From the NCBI GenBank assembly GCA_023091665.1, contig JALJCQ010000013.1, positions 2,728,001 to 2,792,000 of the forward strand: a stretch of DNA of 64,000 bases, in the 5' to 3' direction. Origin of the DNA: Pythium myriotylum (taxonomy: Eukaryota; Oomycota; Peronosporomycetes; Pythiales; Pythiaceae). A model generated the notes under the pieces. That model worked only from the letters and a program-made list of their open reading frames with translations. It had not been told where the DNA came from and made no database searches. Positions 38,701-50,700 of the stretch are shown piece by piece. How positions within the stretch are numbered: position 1 is the first letter of the stretch; every line of letters starts with the position of its first letter. The translations under genes and the position numbers were made by a program.

Positions 38701-41700
38701 CAAGCGGCTCTGTGGAGGTGTCAAGCGCTGTTGGTTCGAGCTCTGGGAACGTGTCATTGTCTTCTGGTGGTGCGAGTGGCGCGTCTGCTGGACACATCAC
38801 TTTGTCTGTGGGGTCTTCTCCGCAGACGGGTGGTAGTGTGAAGGTGTCTGGTGGTTCGAGCGCTGGATCTGTCGCTGGCGATGTCACGTTGACCGGCGGG
38901 GCGTCTACATCGAGTGCGTCGGGCAGCGGTGTGTCTGCTGGCGTCGTTCGCGTGGTTGGCGGCGAGTCGACGGGTTCTGTTGACGGCGGTGCCGTGTCGT
39001 TGTCTGGAGGATCTGGCGTGAGCCGTGGCGGTTCTGTGTCGGTTGTGAGTGGCAGCGGATCTGGCGCGTCGACGAGCAGCGGTAACGTGACGGTGGGTTC
39101 ATCGGTTGTGTCTGGTCAGGGCGTGAGCGGGTCATTGGCGATCGGAAGTGGCGCGTCTTCGCAGGGTGTGTCCGGATCTGTGTCGGTGGGCAGCGGTGAC
39201 TCGAGCGGCGCGTCGACAGGCGATGTGAGCGTGTCTGCTGGCGTGAGCGTTGGTGCTGGTGGCGGTTCGCTGTCGTTGTCTGGCGGTTCGAGTGGCGGTG
39301 CTTCTGTGGGCGGCGCTGTGAGCGTGCGGAGCGGAGGGTCTTCAGGTGCGGCAAGCGGCGTGTTGAGGCTCTCAAGTGAAGCCGGAAGCGGTTCGTTCGG
39401 CAGTGGTAACACATCCGTGGGCACGGGCGTGACGACGTCTGGTTCGTCTGGTTCAGTCACGTTGTCGTCTGGAGCGAGTACGAGTGGCGTGAGTGGAGCC
39501 GTGTCGATCGGTAGCGGCGACGCGAGCTCATCGGACGCCGGCGATGTGTCTATCTCTGGTGGCTCGACGAGTAGTGCGGCACACCGTGGCGGCTCCGTGT
39601 CGGTGACGACGGGTCCGGATGGAACTGTGCATATCGTGACGAGCAGTCGTACGAGCAACGTTGGTGGCGACGTGTCTGTGTCTGCTGGCGGCAGCAGCAG
39701 CTCTAGCGCAGGTGGTGCAAGCGTGCGTGTTTCGGGCGGGTCGTTGGATGCGTCGAGCGGTGTGGCGGGCGGAGTGTCTTTGTCTGGTGGCGTCGCATCG
39801 AGTGCATCTGGAACGTCCGTGGGCGGCGCTGTGTCTGTCGTGGGCGGTTCGAGTGCGTCCAGCGTCGGCGGGACTGTGTCGTTGTCGTCTGGATCGGGCG
39901 TGCAGGCGAGTGGTCGTGTGGAGTTGTTGAGCGGCGCTGGTGGGTCTGGCGTCGGTTCTAGCGGCAACGTGTCTGTGGGCAGTGGTTCTACGACTGGGTC
40001 ATCTTCGTCGTCTGGTCAGTTGACGTTGTTGTCAGGAGACTCTCCGAGTGGCAGCAGTGGCGTTGTGTCGATCGGATCTGGTGCGTCTAGCGCGACAGCA
40101 GGCGGCGTGTCTGTGGTCGGTGGCGTGAGCAGCGTTGGTTCTGGCGGTTCGTTGTCGTTGTCGAGCGGTTCTGGCAGCGTTGGAAGTGGCTCGGTGACGG
40201 TGTCTTCGTCTGCGAGCACTGGTAGTGCAGTGTCTGGCGGTGTGAAGTTGACGTCTGGATCGACTGTGAGCGCGGGGTCCGGTTCGGTGGAGGTCGGCGG
40301 CGGCTCTAGCAGCAGTTCAAGCGGCGGTGGCGTGTCTGTCGTCGGTGGCGCGAGCTCGAGTGGTCCCGGTGGCGCATTGTCGATGTCGGGTGGAGCGTCG
40401 TCGTCGGGTTCATCTGGTGGTGTGTCCGTGACTGGCGGTGATTCATCTGGAAGCGGATCTGGTGGCAACGTGTTGTTGGCGAGCGGCGTCGCATCTGGCA
40501 GTGGTGCGGGCGGCAACGTGACGATTCGCAGTGGTGCGTCATCGAGTGGCGTGTCTGGCGCGGTGTCGTTGTCGAGTGGCTCTGGGGGTGCCGTGAGCAT
40601 CGTGCAGGGCGACAGCAGCGGCGTTGGTGGTGACGTGTCGATCAGTGGTGGAGCTGTGGACAGTGCGTTGTCAGCGCAGTCGTTGAAGATCGTGGGTTCG
40701 TCGAATGCTCAGGGTGCCGGCGGCGACGTGTCGGTGGACGGAGGGTCTTCTATGGGTTCGACGGGCGGATCGGTGCTTGTGAGCAGCGGCAGCGGGTCCG
40801 TGTCAAGTGGCAAGGCGGTGTTGTCTTCGCGTCCAGGCGGTTCGTCTACGAGCGGCGAGGTGCGCGTGGAGAGCGGTTCAAGCAATGGCGTGAGCGGTTC
40901 CGTAGTCGTCGGCAGTGGCGCAGGTGCCGCGGGTGCTGGCTCAGTGAGTGTGGTCGGTGGCTCGTCTTCCGGTGGTGCCGGCGCGAATGTGTCTGTTGTT
41001 GGCGGTGTGTCGACGGTATCGATCGGTGGCAATGTGACGGTCGCGAGTGGCGTCGGTGCGAGTGCAAGCGGCACAGTGGTGGTATCGAGTGCGTCTGTGT
41101 CGGGCACGAGTGCAAGCGGCGCGGTGTCAGTCGGCAGCGGATCTAGCGCGGGCGGTGTGAGCGGCTCTGTGATCGTATCATCTGGTGAGTCTCTTCAGCG
41201 GAGTGGCGGCAGCGTGCAGGTGGTCGGCGGGAAGGCATCATCGACAGGCGGCGATGTGAGTGTGTCAGGCGGCGCCGGTTCGTCGGTTGGAGGCGGTTCG
41301 GTGTCTTTGTCTGGTGGTGCTGGTTCACTTGGCGGCGAGGTGCGTGTGTCGGGTGGTACGAGTGCCTCGGACACCGGAGCTGCCGTGCGCGTCGTGAGTG
41401 GCGTGGGATCTGTGTCATCGTCAAGCGGCTCTGTGGAGGTGTCAAGCGCTGTTGGTTCGAGCTCTGGGAACGTGTCATTGTCTTCTGGTGGTGCGAGTGG
41501 CGCGTCTGCTGGACACATCACTTTGTCTGTGGGGTCTTCTCCGCAGACGGGTGGTAGTGTGAAGGTGTCTGGTGGTTCGAGCGCTGGATCTGTCGCTGGC
41601 GATGTCACGTTGACCGGCGGGGCGTCTACATCGAGTGCGTCGGGCAGCGGTGTGTCTGCTGGCGTCGTTCGCGTGGTTGGCGGCGAGTCGACGGGTTCTG

Positions 41701-44700
41701 TTGACGGCGGTGCCGTGTCGTTGTCTGGAGGATCTGGCGTGAGCCGTGGCGGTTCTGTGTCGGTTGTGAGTGGCAGCGGATCTGGCGCGTCGACGAGCAG
41801 CGGTAACGTGACGGTGGGTTCATCGGTTGTGTCTGGTCAGGGCGTGAGCGGGTCATTGGCGATCGGAAGTGGCGCGTCTTCGCAGGGTGTGTCCGGATCT
41901 GTGTCGGTGGGCAGCGGTGACTCGAGCGGCGCGTCGACAGGCGATGTGAGCGTGTCTGCTGGCGTGAGCGTTGGTGCTGGTGGCGGTTCGCTGTCGTTGT
42001 CTGGCGGTTCGAGTGGCGGTGCTTCTGTGGGCGGCGCTGTGAGCGTGCGGAGCGGAGGGTCTTCAGGTGCGGCAAGCGGCGTGTTGAGGCTCTCAAGTGA
42101 AGCCGGAAGCGGTTCGTTCGGCAGTGGTAACACATCCGTGGGCACGGGCGTGACGACGTCTGGTTCGTCTGGTTCAGTCACGTTGTCGTCTGGAGCGAGT
42201 ACGAGTGGCGTGAGTGGAGCCGTGTCGATCGGTAGCGGCGACGCGAGCTCATCGGACGCCGGCGATGTGTCTATCTCTGGTGGCTCGACGAGTAGTGCGG
42301 CACACCGTGGCGGCTCCGTGTCGGTGACGACGGGTCCGGATGGAACTGTGCATATCGTGACGAGCAGTCGTACGAGCAACGTTGGTGGCGACGTGTCTGT
42401 GTCTGCTGGCGGCAGCAGCAGCTCTAGCGCAGGTGGTGCAAGCGTGCGTGTTTCGGGCGGGTCGTTGGATGCGTCGAGCGGTGTGGCGGGCGGAGTGTCT
42501 TTGTCTGGTGGCGTCGCATCGAGTGCATCTGGAACGTCCGTGGGCGGCGCTGTGTCTGTCGTGGGCGGTTCGAGTGCGTCCAGCGTTGGCGGGACTGTGT
42601 CGTTGTCGTCTGGATCGGGCGTGCAGGCGAGTGGTCGTGTGGAGTTGTTGAGCGGCGCTGGTGGGTCTGGCGTCGGTTCTAGCGGCAACGTGTCTGTGGG
42701 CAGTGGTTCTACGACTGGGTCATCTTCGTCGTCTGGTCAGTTGACGTTGTTGTCAGGAGACTCTCCGAGTGGCAGCAGTGGCGTTGTGTCGATCGGATCT
42801 GGTGCGTCTAGCGCGACAGCAGGCGGCGTGTCTGTGGTCGGTGGCGTGAGCAGCGTTGGTTCTGGCGGTTCGTTGTCGTTGTCGAGCGGTTCTGGCAGCG
42901 TTGGAAGTGGCTCGGTGACGGTGTCTTCGTCTGCGAGCACTGGTAGTGCAGTGTCTGGCGGTGTGAAGTTGACGTCTGGATCGACTGTGAGCGCGGGGTC
43001 CGGTTCGGTGGAGGTCGGCGGCGGCTCTAGCAGCAGTTCAAGCGGCGGTGGCGTGTCTGTCGTCGGTGGCGCGAGCTCGAGTGGTCCCGGTGGCGCATTG
43101 TCGATGTCGGGTGGAGCGTCGTCGTCGGGTTCATCTGGTGGTGTGTCCGTGACTGGCGGTGATTCATCTGGAAGCGGATCTGGTGGCAACGTGTTGTTGG
43201 CGAGCGGCGTCGCATCTGGCAGTGGTGCGGGCGGCAACGTGACGATTCGCAGTGGTGCGTCATCGAGTGGCGTGTCTGGCGCGGTGTCGTTGTCGAGTGG
43301 CTCTGGGGGTGCCGTGAGCATCGTGCAGGGCGACAGCAGCGGCGTTGGTGGTGACGTGTCGATCAGTGGTGGAGCTGTGGACAGTGCGTTGTCAGCGCAG
43401 TCGTTGAAGATCGTGGGTTCGTCGAATGCTCAGGGTGCCGGCGGCGACGTGTCGGTGGACGGAGGGTCTTCTATGGGTTCGACGGGCGGATCGGTGCTTG
43501 TGAGCAGCGGCAGCGGGTCCGTGTCAAGTGGCAAGGCGGTGTTGTCTTCGCGTCCAGGCGGTTCGTCTACGAGCGGCGAGGTGCGCGTGGAGAGCGGTTC
43601 AAGCAATGGCGTGAGCGGTTCCGTAGTCGTCGGCAGTGGCGCAGGTGCCGCGGGTGCTGGCTCAGTGAGTGTGGTCGGTGGCTCGTCTTCCGGTGGTGCC
43701 GGCGCGAATGTGTCTGTTGTTGGCGGTGTGTCGACGGTATCGATCGGTGGCAATGTGACGGTCGCGAGTGGCGTCGGTGCGAGTGCAAGCGGCACAGTGG
43801 TGGTATCGAGTGCGTCTGTGTCGGGCACGAGTGCAAGCGGCGCGGTGTCAGTCGGCAGCGGATCTAGCGCGGGCGGTGTGAGCGGCTCTGTGATCGTATC
43901 ATCTGGTGAGTCTCTTCAGCGGAGTGGCGGCAGCGTGCAGGTGGTCGGCGGGAAGGCATCATCGACAGGCGGCGATGTGAGTGTGTCAGGCGGCGCCGGT
44001 TCGTCGGTTGGAGGCGGTTCGGTGTCTTTGTCTGGTGGTGCTGGTTCACTTGGCGGCGAGGTGCGTGTGTCGGGTGGTACGAGTGCCTCGGACACCGGAG
44101 CTGCCGTGCGCGTCGTGAGTGGCGTGGGATCTGTGTCATCGTCAAGCGGCTCTGTGGAGGTGTCAAGCGCTGTTGGTTCGAGCTCTGGGAACGTGTCATT
44201 GTCTTCTGGTGGTGCGAGTGGCGCGTCTGCTGGACACATCACTTTGTCTGTGGGGTCTTCTCCGCAGACGGGTGGTAGTGTGAAGGTGTCTGGTGGTTCG
44301 AGCGCTGGATCTGTCGCTGGCGATGTCACGTTGACCGGCGGGGCGTCTACATCGAGTGCGTCGGGCAGCGGTGTGTCTGCTGGCGTCGTTCGCGTGGTTG
44401 GCGGCGAGTCGACGGGTTCTGTTGACGGCGGTGCCGTGTCGTTGTCTGGAGGATCTGGCGTGAGCCGTGGCGGTTCTGTGTCGGTTGTGAGTGGCAGCGG
44501 ATCTGGCGCGTCGACGAGCAGCGGTAACGTGACGGTGGGTTCATCGGTTGTGTCTGGTCAGGGCGTGAGCGGGTCATTGGCGATCGGAAGTGGCGCGTCT
44601 TCGCAGGGTGTGTCCGGATCTGTGTCGGTGGGCAGCGGTGACTCGAGCGGCGCGTCGACAGGCGATGTGAGCGTGTCTGCTGGCGTGAGCGTTGGTGCTG

Positions 44701-47700
44701 GTGGCGGTTCGCTGTCGTTGTCTGGCGGTTCGAGTGGCGGTGCTTCTGTGGGCGGCGCTGTGAGCGTGCGGAGCGGAGGGTCTTCAGGTGCGGCAAGCGG
44801 CGTGTTGAGGCTCTCAAGTGAAGCCGGAAGCGGTTCGTTCGGCAGTGGTAACACATCCGTGGGCACGGGCGTGACGACGTCTGGTTCGTCTGGTTCAGTC
44901 ACGTTGTCGTCTGGAGCGAGTACGAGTGGCGTGAGTGGAGCCGTGTCGATCGGTAGCGGCGACGCGAGCTCATCGGACGCCGGCGATGTGTCTATCTCTG
45001 GTGGCTCGACGAGTAGTGCGGCACACCGTGGCGGCTCCGTGTCGGTGACGACGGGTCCGGATGGAACTGTGCATATCGTGACGAGCAGTCGTACGAGCAA
45101 CGTTGGTGGCGACGTGTCTGTGTCTGCTGGCGGCAGCAGCAGCTCTAGCGCAGGTGGTGCAAGCGTGCGTGTTTCGGGCGGGTCGTTGGATGCGTCGAGC
45201 GGTGTGGCGGGCGGAGTGTCTTTGTCTGGTGGCGTCGCATCGAGTGCATCTGGAACGTCCGTGGGCGGCGCTGTGTCTGTCGTGGGCGGTTCGAGTGCGT
45301 CCAGCGTTGGCGGGACTGTGTCGTTGTCGTCTGGATCGGGCGTGCAGGCGAGTGGTCGTGTGGAGTTGTTGAGCGGCGCTGGTGGGTCTGGCGTCGGTTC
45401 TAGCGGCAACGTGTCTGTGGGCAGTGGTTCTACGACTGGGTCATCTTCGTCGTCTGGTCAGTTGACGTTGTTGTCAGGAGACTCTCCGAGTGGCAGCAGT
45501 GGCGTTGTGTCGATCGGATCTGGTGCGTCTAGCGCGACAGCAGGCGGCGTGTCTGTGGTCGGTGGCGTGAGCAGCGTTGGTTCTGGCGGTTCGTTGTCGT
45601 TGTCGAGCGGTTCTGGCAGCGTTGGAAGTGGCTCGGTGACGGTGTCTTCGTCTGCGAGCACTGGTAGTGCAGTGTCTGGCGGTGTGAAGTTGACGTCTGG
45701 ATCGACTGTGAGCGCGGGGTCCGGTTCGGTGGAGGTCGGCGGCGGCTCTAGCAGCAGTTCAAGCGGCGGTGGCGTGTCTGTCGTCGGTGGCGCGAGCTCG
45801 AGTGGTCCCGGTGGCGCATTGTCGATGTCGGGTGGAGCGTCGTCGTCGGGTTCATCTGGTGGTGTGTCCGTGACTGGCGGTGATTCATCTGGAAGCGGAT
45901 CTGGTGGCAACGTGTTGTTGGCGAGCGGCGTCGCATCTGGCAGTGGTGCGGGCGGCAACGTGACGATTCGCAGTGGTGCGTCATCGAGTGGCGTGTCTGG
46001 CGCGGTGTCGTTGTCCGGGGTTTCTAATGTTTCGGTCTCGAGCGAGTTGGGTTCTTTGCTGTTTAATGCGACAGTGTCTAATTCAAGTGTTGGCGTCGGG
46101 TTTGGCGGAGTAGATCTGTTATCCGGCACAGGGAATGTTACGGCATCGGCGAAGACGATTATTCATCAGGCTTCTGAAGAATCATTATTTGAGAACGCAA
46201 ACTCGAATACGACTGATGGAATCGTGTTTCGGGTCCGTAAAGACCAACTCGTCAGCACTGTTCCCGCTCAAATTCCCCAAGTCATATCGCCCTCTGATCG
46301 ACGTATCAAAACTGACATTGAGGATGTCGACGAAGATGATGTTCTTCAACGATTGCAATCGCTGGAGATAAAACAGTACCGCTACACGGATGAATGGCGT
46401 CGCATTCGTGGAATGAATGATACTGTAGTTCGCGGAGTGATCGCCCAGCAAGCGAGGGAAACTTTCCCTGAATATGTTGAAGTGCAATCTGAGTTTACGC
46501 TGAAGGAGAGCGCCTTTACGCTGAAGGAGTTTCATCAAGTTGACAAGCAAAAAATTGTTTTGGATTTGGTTGCGGCCTTACACGCTCAACACCGGCGTTT
46601 CAAGGTAGGACCAAACTCTCCCGAAAAGAGTGGTGATATGACGATATCGACTGCGGCCTCGAGCGGATATAGGGGAGGTGTCTCGGATAGTGCATCAGGT
46701 TCTATCAGTATTCAGTCTGGGGCGTCACCGGGCTCAAAGTCAGGTAATGTGCGACTTTCGAGTGGTGACTCAAGTCAAGCTGGGAGTGTTTCCATCGGAG
46801 TCGGCGAGAGTACCGGTGCAGGCGGCGGTATTGCTGTGGAGGCTGGTCTTGCGAGTGGGAGTGGTGGTGTCGGCGGTTCAGTGTCTATAGCCTCAGGCGG
46901 GAGTGACCTAGGTTCTAGCGGGAGCGTCAGCGTGGGATCAGTGAATGGTGGAGCAGCTGGTGATAGCGGCGATGTTCTTGTCGGAAGCGGAGATACTACC
47001 CTGGGCTCCTCTGGATGGCTCGACGTAAGCACTGGAGATTCGACAAGTGGAACTGCTGGTAGCATCGGCATTCGCTCAGGATCAAGCACATCATCCAGTG
47101 GAGGCAACGTATCCGTCATCGCAGGATCCTCTGGCTCTCCTGCACCGGGCGGCGGTATTTCTATCCTCTCTGGTGGCAGTTCTAGTGGTTCCACTGGTTC
47201 TGTGTCGTTGGCCTCCTCTAGCGCAACTAAGGGAGTGACGAGTGGCAACGTGACCGTTGGATCTGGAGATTCAAGTTTTGCTGCTGGACCTACTGTACTT
47301 ACTTCGGGCAACTCCGGAACAAGCACTGGAGGTTCTGTCATCATTGGTGGCGGTGCAAGCGAAAAGAGCTCAGGTGGGAGTATTTCGATTGGATCAGGAG
47401 CGAGTCGATCTGGCAGTTCGGGATCACTGTCTGTGAAGTCTGCAGATTCGACGAAGGGGGCAAGTGGAAACGTCACACTCGGGTCTGGAAATTGTGCGGG
47501 GGGCGTATCTGGAAGCCTCGTTGTTGGAATTGGCCTAACTGACTCGTCTGCCGTCGGGGGTCTCGTAATTGCTGGAGGTGACTCTGCTGCTGCTTCTGGA
47601 ACCGGTGGGAGTGTGCAACTAACCGCTGGAGAGTCCAACGAAGGTGGGGCCATGTCAGTTTCTGCAGGTTCAGGCAAGGTCAAAGGTGGCTCAATGACGC

Positions 47701-50700
47701 TCAGCTCTGGTCGTGGAGCGACTGGCGTTGGTGGAAATGTTATAATCAGTACGCCTGCGACAGATTCCATGAGTTCCGCGGGAGCTATCAGTATTTCAAC
47801 TGGAAGAGGTTCGCAAGGCGTGGTCGATGTTGTATCAGGTGGTGGAAGCTCAACAGATACCTCTGGCGCAGTCAATGTGCGAAGTAACCAAGCCAAGGCT
47901 GGTTCAAGCGGTCCCGTAAGCATCAGTTCCGGGAACTCCTTGAGCTCTACATCTGGTTCCGTTTCCGTAGCTGTGGGCAATAGTTCGACATCAGCTGGAT
48001 CGCTCAGGTTGAGCAGTGGTAACGGTCTCGGTGCTAGTGGTGGTGCGTTTTCCATCCAAGCAGGATCAAGCACTAACGCTGTCGGTGGTCGCGTTCTCGT
48101 TCAATCAGGAAGTGGAAGTCGATCGGGTTCTGTCAATGTGTCATCGGCACAATCCGATTTCGGTGATAGCGGGAGTGTTGATGTCCGTTCGGGTGAAGGA
48201 CGCCAAGGAGTGTCGGGCTCTATCTCTATTGGTTCTGGACCAGCGCGCGACTCCGCAGGTGACGTGGTTCTCATCGGGGGACGTGCATCCTCTCGAACAG
48301 GAGGCTTGATTTCACTCCAATCTGGGTCGAGTGATCGATCTGCCAGTGGTGAAATATCTGTCTTGTCGGCCAGCGTCGATACGTCTTCGGGGCGAGTATC
48401 TATGGGTTCAGGTTCTGCTGGAAAGGGCTCATCAGGGGCGCTGAGCCTTTCGACTGGAGACTCCACTACATCAACCGGAAATATGACTTTCACTGTCGGA
48501 CGGAGCAGCCGGTTGGCTGGGTCAGTTGCAGTTGCTGCTGGAGACAGCGTAGCAGCAACTGGCGGGCTTATCTCATTTGTTGCTGGCGCAAGTACCTCAG
48601 TCACCGGTGGTTCGGTTGCTCTTTTATCCGGTGCTGGTCTTGCTCAAACCTCGGGGATGGTTCGCGTTGCGACCTCAGATTCGAGAACATCTGGAACCAC
48701 AGAGATTCTAACAGGCGAGGCCAATGACCGGAGTGGTGCTGTCTCACTACGGAGCGGATCGTCTACGAAGGGTCAAAGCGGCGACGTTATCGTCCGGTCG
48801 GGTTCTAGCATGGGGGATGGTGGATTTGTCCGGGTCGGTGGGGGAGCTAGCTCAAGTGTTGGAGGTGGCATCGAAATCGCTTCTGGTGTTGGGATCGGGC
48901 GAGCTCAGTCGACAGGTAGTCTCCAAATTGTAACAGCCACGGCGACAGGACCCACAGCATCTGGCAACCTCACTGTTATGACTGGTGACACAGTCGCCTC
49001 CAACGCTGGCTTTGTTAGCATTTCTTCTGGGGATTCTATTGATGGTATGGCAGGAGCAGTCTCGGTTCAAGCTGGGGCCAGTCCTAAAGGAGGAGGTGAT
49101 CTTAGTGTCATGGGTGGCGACGCGTCGAGATCGACGGCCGGCGCCGTCACAGTTAGTGCGGGCGGAGGACAAGTAGGTGGATCGGCCAGTGTCTCATCTG
49201 GGCAAGGATCGCTCTCCTCTGGCAACTCAACCATTGAAACCGGCCGTAGCAATAGCTCGAGTGGCACACTCAATCTTCGCACAGGATTTGCTGCTAAGGG
49301 AGACTCGGGCATAGTCAGTCTATCAACTGGTACCGCAAGCGGGAAAGCAGGTGATATCGTTGTAACTGCGGGGAAATCGTCCGCGCAACTTGGTGGAGAT
49401 ATTGATATCCTCGCTGGAAACGCATCTGCAAACGGTGGATCTGTCACCCTTACGAGTGGATACGCCGACGCCGGTGTAAGTGGCTCTGTGAACGTAACAA
49501 CCATCGATGGCGGACGTGCGACAGCTACTGGGTCGATTCGTATTCAGACGGGAGTTTCCGATGTTGGGACGGGTACTGTGACTGTATCCTCGGGAGACTC
49601 GACGGCACGTCAAGGTGGCAATGTATCACTCCTTGCTGGACAAAGTGCAGCTCGGATCGGATCAAACGTGACAGTTCTAGCTGGTGCAAATACGTTAACT
49701 GGCGGAAGTGTTCTGGTTTCGGCTGGGTCAAGTTCAACAACCAGTGGTGGATTTTCGATGTTCGTATCTGGTCAAGGTCTCAGCTCCAGTGGAAATGTTT
49801 CCGTTGGCTCCGCTCCCTCAAGCGAAATTGGGACATCTGGTGGCGTTACAGTATCAAGTGGTTCGGCTTCGTCTGGAACGAGTGGTTCTGTAATTATTTC
49901 CACGGGAGATTCATCGGACAGATCTGCAGGTTCGGTCACTTTGAAAGTCGGGTCTGGTGTGACAAGCGCTGGGGGGATGGTAAATATCTCGGCAGGTTCA
50001 AGCACCATGAGCACCGGAGGGGGAGTTCTTGTCTCCAGCGGAATGGGCGTGAGTTCCACAAGTGGATCTGTTTCCGTACAATCTTCAGTCTCAGGACTCC
50101 AAGGTCGCTCGGGAGATGTTGCCCTGACGTCTGGAAGTGCTACCTCAGATGCTTCGGGCGTTCTATCCATTCGATCTGGAAACTCACGGGATTCTCGGGC
50201 AGGGAATGTGGAGTTAGTGGTCGGGGTTAGCGGTGTGACTCCAGGAGGTGACCTTATTGGGATCGCTGGCAACAGCAGCGATGTTGGTGGTACGGTTGAC
50301 TTGAGAGGAGGACTCGGGACGCAGACAGGTGGTCAGGTTCGAGTTCAATCTGGAGCAAGCAAGACATCAACATCAGGATCTGTTTCGCTGTCCACACCAG
50401 ATTCTGGTCCAACTGGACAGACCGGATCAATATCTCTTGTAACAGGCTCTAGTCTGAATGGCCCCAGTGGGATCGCTACAATCAAAACCGGCGATGCAAC
50501 TATGGGCAACGGCGGTTCTATCCTTCTCATTTCTGGGAGGGGTAGTCTCGGAGAGGGAGGAAACATAACAGCCTTCGCAGGAGCAACAATTGATCCGAAA
50601 GCATCGGGTGGAAGGGTGTCGATTAAAACGGGCGAAAGCACCTATAGTTCGAGTGGTGATGTTGCCGTCTCAAGCGCAGATGCCGGATCATCAGGCGCGT

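Larger units (their letters stand above)
1..46013 (+). repeat. Coding tandem array 1 (2721-bp / 907-codon unit, 18 copies visible)
   Basis: Units start at 3, 2724, 5445, 7416, 10137, 12858, 15579, 18300, 21021, 23043, 25065, 27786, 29808, 32529, 35250, 37971, 40692 and 43413. Thirteen are full length (2721 bp), three are 2022 bp (units 9, 10, 12), unit 3 is 1971 bp with a unique core, and unit 18 is cut at 46013. The first two bases of the window complete the last Ile codon of a preceding unit, so the array probably extends to the left. Each unit holds about 55 short solenoid motifs, seven N-x-S/T sequons, one Phe, three His, five Pro, and no Cys, Tyr or Trp. Copies differ at only about a dozen sites that I noticed, mostly synonymous, which points to recent homogenisation by unequal exchange or gene conversion. 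Confidence 0.97.

Noticed and set aside
1..46013. CRISPR array or transposon-derived tandem repeat
   Set aside because: Units are kilobases long, coding and contiguous, with no spacer pattern, no terminal inverted repeats and no transposase.
46135..46550. Short frames on both strands overlapping the connector and S74 domain (78 and 121 codons)
   Set aside because: They overlap the recognisable S74 motifs in the main frame and show no family resemblance of their own.
46638..46640. In-frame ATG after the S74 domain as the start of a second gene
   Set aside because: No stop precedes it, no signal peptide follows, and the weak purine run upstream is not convincing as a ribosome site.
46605..46672. 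Possible intron beginning GTAGGA and ending ATATAG just after the S74 domain
   Set aside because: It is 68 bp and would shift the frame into one that meets a stop near 46890 and loses the solenoid pattern, while the unspliced frame stays open and keeps it. RNA reads could reopen this.
48852..49613. Antisense frames of 96-145 codons in the diverged region (48852-49172, 49067-49504, 49323-49613)
   Set aside because: They overlap one another and the main frame, and contain no motif beyond the complement of Gly/Ser codons.
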